64,000 nucleotides of DNA from UBA1858 sp045105615 (GTDB lineage: Bacteria > Pseudomonadota > Gammaproteobacteria > UBA4575): contig JBGCDS010000008.1 in NCBI GenBank assembly GCA_045105615.1, positions 1 through 64,000 of the forward strand, read 5' to 3'. This document shows, piece after piece, positions 25,470 to 33,519 of this stretch (its first letter is position 1; every line of letters starts with the position of its first letter). The translations under genes were made by a program, and so were the position numbers. The notes beneath the pieces were generated by a model. That model ran no database searches, had not been told where the DNA came from, and worked only from the letters and a program-made list of their open reading frames with translations.

Positions 25470-26090
25470 CTATTCAGCGCCTCGAGTGGTCAAAACCTTA
25501 TCAATCAGGCCATATTCACGTGCTTCTTCGCTATCCATGAAGTTATCACGCTCGGTATCTTTACCAATTGTCTCCATTGTCTGCCCAGTATGGTTAGATA
25601 ACACACGATTCAGCTGCTCACGAATCTTAAGTATTTCTTTGGCATGGATATCAAAATCTGACGCTTGACCCTGAAAACCACCAAGTGGCTGATGAATCAT
25701 CACTCTTGAATGCGGTAGCGCATAACGCTTGCCATCCGTACCACCGGCCAACAATACGGCACCCATACTAGCGGCCTGACCAATACATAATGTGCTGATA
25801 TCTGGCTTAGTAAACTGCATAGTGTCATAAATAGCCATCCCCGCTGTCACTGAGCCACCCGGCGAATTAATATAAATAGAAATATCTTTATCTGGATTTT
25901 CAGACTCTAAGAAAAGAATCTGAGCAACAATCAAATTTGCCATATGATCTTCAATTGGACCAACAATAAAAATAACGCGTTCTTTAAGTAGGCGTGAATA
26001 TATATCGTAAGCTCGTTCTCCACGCGCTGATTGCTCAACGACCATAGGAACTAGATTCATCATCGGCTCTTGAGATTTTCCATTATTCAT
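25470..26090 (-). CDS. clpP: ATP-dependent Clp protease proteolytic subunit ClpP
   Basis: The start is set at ATG 26090 (MNNGKSQEP), which has AAGGTG 9 nt upstream; a GTG 12 bp earlier has no SD. That gives 206 residues, matching E. coli (207). The catalytic triad is Ser108 (GQAASMGA), His133 (MIHQPLGG) and Asp182 (DTERDNFM). It forms the tetradecameric chamber used with ClpX. The gap to the tig stop is about 20 bp, so tig-clpP is an operon, as in most gammaproteobacteria. Confidence 0.98.
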   Translation of the reverse strand: MNNGKSQEPMMNLVPMVVEQSARGERAYDIYSRLLKERVIFIVGPIEDHMANLIVAQILFLESENPDKDISIYINSPGGSVTAGMAIYDTMQFTKPDISTLCIGQAASMGAVLLAGGTDGKRYALPHSRVMIHQPLGGFQGQASDFDIHAKEILKIREQLNRVLSNHTGQTMETIGKDTERDNFMDSEEAREYGLIDKVLTTRGAE

Positions 26091-26111
26091 AACACTTTTC
26101 ACCTTATTAAT

Positions 26112-27401
26112 TTATTGGCGTTGCTTCACAATATTATCAAATGACTCTTTGCTTTCTTTCTTAGTGACTTGATCTAAAATCCAGTCTACGACCTGATCCT
26201 CCATCACTAATGACTCAACGCTTGCGCGCGCCTGGTTATTAGTAGAGTAATACTGAATGACCTGATCTCGATCCGCATACTGACTAGCTAGCTGTTCTAT
26301 GCGCTGATTGACCAACTGCGTATCAATTTGCAGTTTTTGCTCACTGACAATTTCCCCTATCACCAAGCCAAGCTTAACTCGGCGTTTAGCTTCTTCCTCA
26401 AACAGGTTATCAGGCAATTGAGAGTCTGTTTCCATTTTGAAGTTTTCTAGTGCTTGTTTTCGCAATGCAGCCACTTCTTGGCTCACCATAGATTCTGGTA
26501 GCGGCAATTCATTATTGTCTAGCAATACCTGCATTACAGCTTCTTTAGATTTTATCTTTAACTGCTGCTGCAGTTCGCCTTCCAGTGATTTCTTGATTTC
26601 TGTTTTAAGCGCATCGACCGTACCATCTACACCGAAGGCACTAATAAACTCATCGTTAACTTCCGGCAATATACCCTGCTCCACCTTCTTAACCGCAACA
26701 TCGAAAACAGCCTCTTTTCCAGCGAGTTCGCTATTTCCATAGTCTTCCGGAAATGTAACGGCAAAATTCTTCTTTTCTCCAGCCTTCAACCCTAATAAAT
26801 TATCTTCAAAACCCTCGATCATGCCACCGTCACCTAGCACCAAAGGAAAATCTTCGGCTTTACCACCTTCAAACTCGACACCGTCTAATTTCCCAATAAA
26901 ATCTAATGTGATTCGTTGTTCTTTTTCACAGGCGCCCTCTGCCTCGTTCCACTCCATTCGCTGCTTACGCATACGATCTAAAGTGAGGTCGACATCTGCA
27001 TCCCCAACTTCAGCGGCAGGCACAGTGACTTCAAGTTTTTTGAAATCGCATAGTGTGAATTCTGGATAGACATCGAACGTGGCAACAAAGGTTAAATCTT
27101 GACCTTTCTCTACGTTTTGAGGTTCGATAGTAGGTGCCGCAGCAGGACGTAATTTTTCTTGAAGGACAGCATCACGATAGCTTGCTTGCATTTCATCAGC
27201 CATTACCTCTTGATTAACTTGAGTGCCGTAACGCTGACGCACGACGTTCATCGGCACCTTCCCCGGCCTAAAGCCATCTATCTTTACTCGCCCCTTAAGA
27301 CTATTAAGACGTTGGTTTACTTCTTTCTCAACTTTATCAGTTGGAATGGTAATGGTAACTTTTCTTCCGAGCTCGCTCGTCTCTTCAACCGATACTTGCA
27401 T
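26112..27401 (-). CDS. tig: trigger factor (ribosome-associated chaperone / PPIase)
   Basis: The 429-residue protein starts MQVSVEETSELGRKVTI. It has the ribosome-docking signature GFRPGKVPMNVVRQRYG (45-61), a central FKBP-type PPIase domain (about 150-245, with ITLDFIGKLDGVEFEGG), and a long helical C-terminal chaperone arm. It meets nascent chains at the L23 exit site. It is the first gene of the tig-clpP-clpX-lon group and follows the tRNA-Leu gene by 77 bp. Confidence 0.97.
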   Translation of the reverse strand: MQVSVEETSELGRKVTITIPTDKVEKEVNQRLNSLKGRVKIDGFRPGKVPMNVVRQRYGTQVNQEVMADEMQASYRDAVLQEKLRPAAAPTIEPQNVEKGQDLTFVATFDVYPEFTLCDFKKLEVTVPAAEVGDADVDLTLDRMRKQRMEWNEAEGACEKEQRITLDFIGKLDGVEFEGGKAEDFPLVLGDGGMIEGFEDNLLGLKAGEKKNFAVTFPEDYGNSELAGKEAVFDVAVKKVEQGILPEVNDEFISAFGVDGTVDALKTEIKKSLEGELQQQLKIKSKEAVMQVLLDNNELPLPESMVSQEVAALRKQALENFKMETDSQLPDNLFEEEAKRRVKLGLVIGEIVSEQKLQIDTQLVNQRIEQLASQYADRDQVIQYYSTNNQARASVESLVMEDQVVDWILDQVTKKESKESFDNIVKQRQ

Positions 27402-27478
27402 TAATCACTGATCCTCAAAGAAGTATATAAATGGAATTTGCCTTAGCTTAAGCAGTCTTGATTTGATCTTGATGAAGA

Positions 27479-27563
<85 letters not shown>

Positions 27564-27724
27564 ATAATCATCTACTGACAACAGCACGCTAGTATAACTT
27601 GAAATTCGCACGATAGTTAGATGCTACCCCACTAGAAATATACGGCCCTAGATAATACTATGACCAATCAATAACCATAGCTACAATCCAGCTACCATAG
27701 CAGACTAAACAACATCCCATCCCC

Positions 27725-28594
27725 ATGGCCATGGCCCGACTCAGTATTATTGTTGTCTATTTTTGTGCGATATGCCTACTTGGTTGTTTACTGGCCTATC
27801 CGATTTATATTATCAGCGGCGCCAACTTCGAACGCATCCTCTCTCGAACAATATTAATTTTAGCCGTTTTATTATTCTATCCGACCTGTCAAATCTTAAA
27901 GATTAACAATCCCGCAGCATTAGGCTTTAAAAAACAAGACATCAGTTCGACTGCAATTAGTTCATGGCTGCTAGGCATCGTCATGCTGGCACCAATTTCT
28001 ATCTTCTTCATCTCCTGTGACTTCAGATTATGGGAACCTGCTCCACAGAATATATTTGAACCAATCACAATTATCATTAGCGCGATTATATCCGCATGCT
28101 TAATCGGCTTAATCGAGGAAACTTTATTTCGCGGCTTATTACACTCTCAACTCAGCGCTGCAATGAATTCATTTTGGGTGGTAGTGATTGTGAGCATTAT
28201 CTATAGTAGCGTTCACTTTCTACAGGCCCCTGAATTTGACCCCAACCAAACCATTCACTGGTATAGCGGACTTACCTTGTTATCTTCAGCATTTGCAAAC
28301 TTCAATAACATGGACACATTTCTAGACGCTTGGATTGCATTATTTTTAGCAGGAGTATTTTTATCACTAGTGCGTTTGCGTACTAACAATTTATTATGGT
28401 GTATCGGCATACATGCCGGATGGGTCACACACATTAAAATATTCAAAGACATTACTGATCGAAACAACTCTGCTGAATGTGCCAATTTCGCCAGCAATTA
28501 CGATAATTTTATTGGTGCATTTAGCGCCGTGTGGATACTGCTGATACTCCTTGCTTGGGCCATCCTTCATTATCGAAAACGCCTTACTCGTTAA
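27725..28594 (+). CDS. CPBP family intramembrane metalloprotease
   Basis: This 289-residue protein has about eight hydrophobic segments and the three CPBP (Abi/CAAX) motifs: EETLFRG (Glu131, Glu132, Arg136), SVHF (His164), and the last motif around GIHAGW (His230). The glutamates and histidines form the membrane-embedded catalytic site of Rce1-like proteases. Bacterial members have varied roles, including bacteriocin self-immunity; the substrate is unknown here. Two in-frame ATGs lie 6 bp apart at the start. The 3' end overlaps the convergent CHAP gene by 11 bp. Confidence 0.85.
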   Translation: MAMARLSIIVVYFCAICLLGCLLAYPIYIISGANFERILSRTILILAVLLFYPTCQILKINNPAALGFKKQDISSTAISSWLLGIVMLAPISIFFISCDFRLWEPAPQNIFEPITIIISAIISACLIGLIEETLFRGLLHSQLSAAMNSFWVVVIVSIIYSSVHFLQAPEFDPNQTIHWYSGLTLLSSAFANFNNMDTFLDAWIALFLAGVFLSLVRLRTNNLLWCIGIHAGWVTHIKIFKDITDRNNSAECANFASNYDNFIGAFSAVWILLILLAWAILHYRKRLTR

Positions 28595-29213
28595 TTACTC
28601 GCTTCCAACCAATCAGATATGGATCTAGCACCCATATTCCATCTTCATGTTTAACGTAAGGAACATCACGTGCATAACCCTGTTGCCACAACCCGTTATC
28701 AAAATTCTGCTCACCTAAATATAGACGCTGTTTTTTTTCGTCGACTTTTAACACCACCGCCACATGACCTGTCCCATAAAAAGCGCGCGAGTAAATCAAC
28801 AAATCCCCTCGCTGCAAACCATGTTGTTGATCACCATTCAGAATACTTATAAATGGTTTTTGTGATTTTTTATCTGCGCTAGTAACATTTTCCAGTTGCC
28901 AAATATCTGCAGCAACATCAACGTCACCATAAACAACCCCCGTGTTTACTAACAACCACCTGCGCGCATACTCTACACACTGCCATTGAATTCCAGTGAA
29001 GGTTTCATTAATAAAGTATGGAGTAGGATTCACACATGAATTATTACAATTCGAGAAAGCTTTAACACCAGAATCGGGTTCTCCTAATGTTTCACCATAT
29101 TCAACGACACAGTCTTGCACACAGAATAGTGGCAACTCTTCTGCATGAATAGCAAACGCCAACACAGACAGACAGATAATGAATCTTATTCGTAACAGCT
29201 TAACTATAATCAT
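28584..29213 (-). CDS. secreted CHAP-domain amidase, glutathionylspermidine-amidase-like
   Basis: The 209-residue protein has an N-terminal signal peptide (cleavage near AIHA, residue 24), a short cysteine-rich linker and a CHAP domain. Predicted catalytic residues are Cys79 (WQCVEYARRW), His150 (GTGHVAVV) and Glu168 (LGEQN). Together with RGDLLIYSR these match the amidase half of glutathionylspermidine synthetase/amidase, without the synthetase half. The signal peptide places it in the periplasm, so peptidoglycan or another extracytoplasmic amide is more likely as substrate than cytoplasmic glutathionylspermidine. Its start overlaps the stop of the upstream unknown gene by 4 bp. Confidence 0.85.
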   Translation of the reverse strand: MIIVKLLRIRFIICLSVLAFAIHAEELPLFCVQDCVVEYGETLGEPDSGVKAFSNCNNSCVNPTPYFINETFTGIQWQCVEYARRWLLVNTGVVYGDVDVAADIWQLENVTSADKKSQKPFISILNGDQQHGLQRGDLLIYSRAFYGTGHVAVVLKVDEKKQRLYLGEQNFDNGLWQQGYARDVPYVKHEDGIWVLDPYLIGWKRVINE

Positions 29214-29635
29214 TCAAGCTCGTTAATGGCGGTAATTATTTGTTTTTTTACCAAGTCGATAGCTTGGTCAATTATCTGATAACTGCCATCGTGATCCGAC
29301 TCAAGCCCATGGGCATTTTGCTGCCAGGCTAGCGACAATGCGATGGCATCCTGTTGCACAGGTTCAGGCATAGCATAGCTGATATCTTTAACCGCGAGCA
29401 CATGAGACCAACCAGACTTTATATCTCCTCGCTCATCATCACTATCAAACCGCGCATATAAAACCACTTCTTGTAATTCGGTTAATTCCTGCATCATAAA
29501 GAAACCTGCTTCACGAATATTCTTATTCGACTCGGTAGATTCATTTCGCCAGGTGTTATACCCGAGGCCAGACAGAGCAACGATTAAACTGATAATTGCA
29601 ACCGCATTAGTGCGTAATTGTTCGATAATTACCAA
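29210..29635 (-). CDS. single-TM membrane-anchored protein, unknown
   Basis: The 141-residue product has one N-terminal TM (about 11-27, AVAIISLIVALSGLGYN) followed by a soluble, helix-rich, acidic domain that ends KKQIITAINELE. I recognise no family. It overlaps the CHAP amidase gene by 4 bp (ATGA type), so the two are probably translated together and may function together at the inner membrane. It follows the HDOD gene by 47 bp on the same strand. Confidence 0.7.
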   Translation of the reverse strand: MVIIEQLRTNAVAIISLIVALSGLGYNTWRNESTESNKNIREAGFFMMQELTELQEVVLYARFDSDDERGDIKSGWSHVLAVKDISYAMPEPVQQDAIALSLAWQQNAHGLESDHDGSYQIIDQAIDLVKKQIITAINELE

Positions 29636-29682
29636 AATTTGCTACCAACGTAGAATCCCAATTGGTCATCATTATACGTAAA

Positions 29683-30618
29683 TTACACCACACCCATACT
29701 TTTTAAAAGAATCTGCTTAGCATTATCTGCATTGGCTTGCAGGGCAGTAGCATCACCCACATCAATATCAAATAATGCCGCCATCTCCTGATATTCTTCA
29801 GTTAATTTGCCTATCAATGATAAGAAATCAGTGATATCCAAACCAAACTGCTTCTCTACCATTTCTGCGACATCCATATAATTTTTATACTCTTCATCAC
29901 AGTAGATACAATCTGCAATTGGCCCAGAAAATTTAATACACTGAATAAGCTTAGGATCTAACTCCGCATCGTCAGACTCAGTTTCTGCATGACTCAATCC
30001 AACCATCTGCGTAATTTTTTGTGGAATACGCCATGAATTTAATAACCACTCACCTACCGCGGCATGATCAGTCTCCAGCTGACTCATCTCTAGAGCACAT
30101 AAATAACGGTGATCTTGCTGCCTATCATCTATACCCTTATAAACAGCAGGAATCGCTTTATCAATTGCTAACATACCAAGATCTTGCAGCATACCTGGGA
30201 GAAACAGCTCTTCTTTCATAGGATATTTTGCTACTTCACCTAACTTGCGACATGCCACTGCCGTTGCTAATGAACGCTTCCAAAATAAATCATAATCCAG
30301 TCCTTCAGAATCCACTTGTTTGGCACCACCGACCAATGAAAAACTCAAGGCAATATTCAATGTACCAGTCCAACCAAACATAGACACAGCCTGTTGCACG
30401 CTATCTGTTTCAATCGCACGCATGTAAAGAGATGAGTTAGCCATGCGAATAATTTTTGCTGACAATACTGGGTCCATACTCACTACTTCAGCGAGCGTAT
30501 CAATATCACTACCCACATTCTGACTAAGGTCAATAATCTGCGCTGCTACTCCAGGTGGAGATGGCAGTTCTTTACATTTTTTTAATTTATCGATGACTTC
30601 TTGTTTAATTTCACTCAT
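29683..30618 (-). CDS. HDOD domain-containing protein
   Basis: The 311-residue protein is almost entirely an HDOD domain: LPSPPGVAAQIIDLSQ at 18-33, VVSMDPVLSAKIIRMANSSLY (46-66), FGWTGTLNIALSFSL, and later VGEWLLNSWRIPQKITQMVGLSH. It is related to HD-GYP phosphohydrolases but lacks the metal-binding HD pair. Such proteins act as signalling scaffolds, often linked to c-di-GMP or motility. No extra output domain is present. An operator-like palindrome lies 14 bp upstream of the start. Confidence 0.88.
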   Translation of the reverse strand: MSEIKQEVIDKLKKCKELPSPPGVAAQIIDLSQNVGSDIDTLAEVVSMDPVLSAKIIRMANSSLYMRAIETDSVQQAVSMFGWTGTLNIALSFSLVGGAKQVDSEGLDYDLFWKRSLATAVACRKLGEVAKYPMKEELFLPGMLQDLGMLAIDKAIPAVYKGIDDRQQDHRYLCALEMSQLETDHAAVGEWLLNSWRIPQKITQMVGLSHAETESDDAELDPKLIQCIKFSGPIADCIYCDEEYKNYMDVAEMVEKQFGLDITDFLSLIGKLTEEYQEMAALFDIDVGDATALQANADNAKQILLKSMGVV

Positions 30619-30632
30619 TTGAGCATTCCGAA

Positions 30633-30650
30633 TAGATAACTAGTTACCTA
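30633..30650. promoter_or_regulatory. 18-bp near-perfect palindrome upstream of the HDOD gene
   Basis: TAGATAACTAGTTACCTA is self-complementary except for one mismatched pair. It is 14 bp upstream of the HDOD ATG and far from the tRNA genes. It could be a dimeric regulator site overlapping the HDOD leader; that is inference from symmetry and position. Confidence 0.4.
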
Positions 30651-30782
30651 TCGCATATCGGCCCATGTTGAACGGACTTAAGCTAAAAAATGAAAATTTG
30701 GGAGGAAGTTGCCATTTTGGCTAGCGAACGCACAAAAACAAGAAGGATCAAAGGATTAGACGACAGATTTCTACTAACAAGG

Positions 30783-30859
30783 TGGGGTGAACGATGGGAC
30801 TCGAACCCACGACGACTGGAATCACAATCCAGGGCTCTACCAACTGAGCTACGCTCACC
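30783..30859 (-). tRNA. tRNA-His (GTG)
   Basis: The 77-nt minus-strand cloverleaf starts GGTGAGCGTAGCTCAG and includes the extra G(-1) opposite C73 that marks tRNA-His. The anticodon loop is ATTGTGA (GTG), and the 3' end is CACCCCA. It is the last of three tRNAs read Pro-Arg-His on this strand. Confidence 0.97.
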
Positions 30860-30948
30860 ATAACAACTTGGTTAGCTAGTAAGCAGCTATTAACAATGAG
30901 AGATTGTTCTATAGTCACTTTTTGCAAGTACGACCACACGTTAATAAG

Positions 30949-31025
30949 TGGTGCGCCCGGCAGGAGTCGAACCTGCAACCCCCGCCTTAGAAGGGCGATG
31001 CTCTATCCAGTTGAGCTACAGGCGC
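30949..31025 (-). tRNA. tRNA-Arg (TCT)
   Basis: The 77-nt minus-strand cloverleaf starts GCGCCTGTAGCTCAACTGG, with anticodon loop CTTCTAA (TCT), T-loop GGTTCGACTCC and encoded CCA. A promoter candidate lies in the 118-bp spacer upstream of it. Confidence 0.97.
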
Positions 31026-31062
31026 AGTATTTATCGCGTGCCGTTATTTTTATTGCAGTCAC

Positions 31063-31090
31063 ATGGTAGACATAATGTCGTACAAGTCAA
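31063..31090 (-). promoter_or_regulatory. candidate sigma70 promoter for tRNA-Arg
   Basis: The minus strand reads TTGACT (31090-31085), a 16-bp spacer and TACCAT (31068-31063). It lies in the tRNA-Pro/tRNA-Arg spacer, about 40 bp before the mature tRNA-Arg 5' end. Confidence 0.4.
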
Positions 31091-31143
31091 CTTAGGGCGT
31101 CTATTCTAAGCGATGCAATAAAAGTGAAACAATTTTTAAGTAT

Positions 31144-31220
31144 TGGTCGGGGCAGAGGGATTTGAACCCCCGACCCTCTGCTCCCAAAGCAGATGCGCTA
31201 CCAGGCTGCGCTATGCCCCG
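31144..31220 (-). tRNA. tRNA-Pro (TGG)
   Basis: The 77-nt minus-strand cloverleaf starts CGGGGCATAGCGCAGCC. It has anticodon loop TTTGGGA (TGG), T-loop GGTTCAAATCC and encoded CCA. It is the first tRNA of the Pro-Arg-His series and is divergent from the cyclophilin gene. Confidence 0.97.
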
Positions 31221-31267
31221 AACTGACTTGATATCAACCACTCATCGAGAATGATCGAGTGCGCGGA

Positions 31268-31297
31268 AGGATACGCGTAATTCACTGCAATCGTCAA
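31268..31297 (-). promoter_or_regulatory. sigma70 promoter for tRNA-Pro with GC-rich discriminator
   Basis: The minus strand reads TTGACG (31297-31292), an 18-bp spacer, TATCCT (31273-31268), then TCCGCGCAC. A strong -35 and a GC-rich discriminator are typical of stringently controlled stable-RNA promoters. It sits about 48 bp upstream of tRNA-Pro. Confidence 0.55.
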
Positions 31298-31396
31298 CCA
31301 ATTCTCAGGTAGATTGTCGAATAGCCAAATGTCTTTTACAGCCCGGCTGTATTCATTATGATACACAGCTTAAATCAACCACCAAATAGGCACCCA

Positions 31397-31978
31397 ATGA
31401 AAGCTACTTATATTTCGAGTATTTTAATGTGCTTGTTACTAGCCATATTAGGAAACACAGTCATGAGCGAAACAAATCCCAAAGTTCAATTAGAAACTAG
31501 CAAAGGCAATATTGTCATCGAACTAAATGCTGAAAAAGCACCTAAAACAGTAGAAAATTTTCTAACCTATGTGAAATCAGGTCACTTCGATGGCACAATT
31601 TTCCACCGTGTGATTCCTGGGTTCATGATTCAAGGTGGTGGTTTTGATGTTGACATGCAACAAAAATCAACCAACGAAACTATCCAGAACGAAGCCAATA
31701 ACGGACTTAAAAATGTTAAGGGTTCTCTTGCCATGGCACGTACATCAGCACCACACTCTGCAACGGCACAGTTCTTCATCAACGTGGCTGACAATGCCTT
31801 TCTAGACTTCACAAGCGAGTCACCTCAAGGTTGGGGTTACGCTGTCTTTGGTCAAGTCACAGAAGGCTTAGACATTGTATCTACTATAGAAGAAGTAGCA
31901 ACAGGCAATCATGGTGGACATCAAGACGTCCCTCTTGAGCCTATTGTTATCCAAAAAGCCTCTTTACTAGAGCAATAG
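31397..31978 (+). CDS. cyclophilin-type peptidyl-prolyl cis-trans isomerase, exported
   Basis: The start is placed at ATG 31397 (MKATYISS), which gives a signal peptide with core SILMCLLLAILGN; an ATG 39 bp upstream lacks an SD and would spoil the signal. A cyclophilin domain fills the rest. It has FHRVIPGFMIQGGG with the catalytic Arg, AMARTSAPHSATAQFFIN, and FGQVTEGLDIV. It should accelerate proline isomerisation in the periplasm (PpiA-like). An internal ATG (MSETNPKV) would give a cytosolic PpiB-like form. lpxH starts 2 bp after its stop. Confidence 0.92.
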   Translation: MKATYISSILMCLLLAILGNTVMSETNPKVQLETSKGNIVIELNAEKAPKTVENFLTYVKSGHFDGTIFHRVIPGFMIQGGGFDVDMQQKSTNETIQNEANNGLKNVKGSLAMARTSAPHSATAQFFINVADNAFLDFTSESPQGWGYAVFGQVTEGLDIVSTIEEVATGNHGGHQDVPLEPIVIQKASLLEQ

Positions 31979-31980
31979 AA

Positions 31981-32709
31981 ATGTCTGAGACTTTATTTGT
32001 CTCAGATGTCCACTTAGATGTGAAGAGGCCGGCAGTTGTCGACCTCTTCAATCAATTCTTACTTAAACGCGCCATACATGCCGATGCCCTTTATATACTC
32101 GGCGACTTATTTGAATATTGGATTGGTGACGATGCGCCACATCAAGAATATCAATCAACCTTTAACGCATTAAAGAAAATCAGTGCATCAAATACCCCCG
32201 TTTACTTTCTTCACGGCAATAGAGATTTTTTAGTTGCTAATGAATTCGCCAAACAAACAGGCATTACTCTATTATCAGAAGAACATGTTGCCAGCATTTA
32301 TCATCAAAACATTTTAATAATGCACGGTGATACACTTTGCACAGATGACATTGCTTATCAACGCTTTCGAAAAAAAGCGCGCAACAAATGGTTACAGTGG
32401 ATTGCTTTGCATTTACCTATTTCTACTCGCCAATCACTTGCCCATCGCTTAAGAGACACTTCAACACAAGCAACTGCGGAAAAACATGCTGACATTATGG
32501 ACGTCAATCAATCAGCCGTTAAAGCAGCAATGCAACGAAACAATACAGACACATTAATTCACGGGCATACACACAGACCAGGCATACATGAATTTAAACT
32601 TGATAACAAAGCACATAAACGTATCGTACTTGGAGACTGGTACACACAGGGCAGCGTGATTTCTGCAACCACTGACGGCATACAGCTAGAAAGTTTCGCT
32701 TCCATCTAA
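31981..32709 (+). CDS. lpxH: UDP-2,3-diacylglucosamine diphosphatase LpxH
   Basis: The 242-residue calcineurin-like phosphoesterase carries the full metal-binding set: SDVHLD, GDLFEYWIGDD, HGNRDFL, MHGDTLCTDD and HGHTHRPG. It hydrolyses UDP-2,3-diacylglucosamine to lipid X in lipid A synthesis at the inner membrane face. The cyclophilin-lpxH order is widely conserved in gammaproteobacteria (ppiB-lpxH in E. coli). It proves an LPS-type outer membrane. Confidence 0.96.
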   Translation: MSETLFVSDVHLDVKRPAVVDLFNQFLLKRAIHADALYILGDLFEYWIGDDAPHQEYQSTFNALKKISASNTPVYFLHGNRDFLVANEFAKQTGITLLSEEHVASIYHQNILIMHGDTLCTDDIAYQRFRKKARNKWLQWIALHLPISTRQSLAHRLRDTSTQATAEKHADIMDVNQSAVKAAMQRNNTDTLIHGHTHRPGIHEFKLDNKAHKRIVLGDWYTQGSVISATTDGIQLESFASI

Positions 32710-32721
32710 CCTCCCAAATTT

Positions 32722-33504
32722 TTATGACAAGGCGTTTAACTCTGCCTGACTAAAGCCTGCCTGTGTTCGAGCATCAGTATGAAACGGTCCATTTCCAATA
32801 GTGACTTTGTATTGTTCCAGCAATGCAATAAACGTTGCTTCGGAGTCAATATTTTCTTGCTCACAGGCATAACGAAACCATCGAGTCCCTACTTCAACGT
32901 GACCAATTTCTTCCTGTAAGATAATTTTCAAAATATTAACTGTTTCAATATCACCCACTGCTTCCAATCGATCTATCATGCCTGGTGTCACATCTAATCC
33001 TCTTGCCTCCAATACTCTAGGCACCAGCGCCATGCGCTCAACAATACTATGTTGAGTTTTTACCGCCATCTCCCACAGACCATTATGTGCAACATACGAT
33101 CCATAGTTAGAACCCAGCTGAAACAATCGATCACGCAGCAGTAGAAAGTGCTTTGACTCCTCTGCGGCTACCATCATCCAGTCGACATAGTAATTACGCG
33201 GCATGTTTTGAAAACGATATACAGCATCCAAGGCTAAGTTAATCGCATTGAATTCTATGTGGCAAATGGCATGTATCAGAGCAATACGCCCCTGCTCTGT
33301 AGTTAATTTACGTCGTGCAACTTTACTTGGATGAACTAACTCAGGCTGGGCAGGACGCCCAGGCACATCGATAGTGTCGATATCTTCAAGCGGCGACAGA
33401 TCGACTTGCAATGAGATTAAATCAGCGTAAAGCTGATCAACCTGTTTTGTTTTTTCTAATGGATCATTTTCCAATAACGCTTTTCTAACTTGAGAAAAAT
33501 ACAT
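32722..33504 (-). CDS. ferritin-like DUF455 family protein
   Basis: The 260-residue all-helical protein has the repeating acidic/His ligands of a ferritin-like diiron fold: HAICHIEFNAINLALD, MMVAAEESKHFLLL and IILQEEIGHVEVG. An N-terminal PGRPAQPELVHPSKV segment is diagnostic of DUF455. The family is related to the tRNA hydroxylase MiaE fold, but its reaction is unknown. It lies convergent to lpxH (12-bp gap) and 15 bp downstream of the glycerate kinase gene. Confidence 0.87.
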   Translation of the reverse strand: MYFSQVRKALLENDPLEKTKQVDQLYADLISLQVDLSPLEDIDTIDVPGRPAQPELVHPSKVARRKLTTEQGRIALIHAICHIEFNAINLALDAVYRFQNMPRNYYVDWMMVAAEESKHFLLLRDRLFQLGSNYGSYVAHNGLWEMAVKTQHSIVERMALVPRVLEARGLDVTPGMIDRLEAVGDIETVNILKIILQEEIGHVEVGTRWFRYACEQENIDSEATFIALLEQYKVTIGNGPFHTDARTQAGFSQAELNALS

Positions 33505-33519
33505 TACCGGAAGAACTAT

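Noticed and set aside
30748..30978. A 76-codon minus-strand frame through tRNA-His and tRNA-Arg
   Set aside because: It reads through the tRNA sequences; the VAQLVEP and VVVGSSP strings are typical translated-tRNA artefacts.
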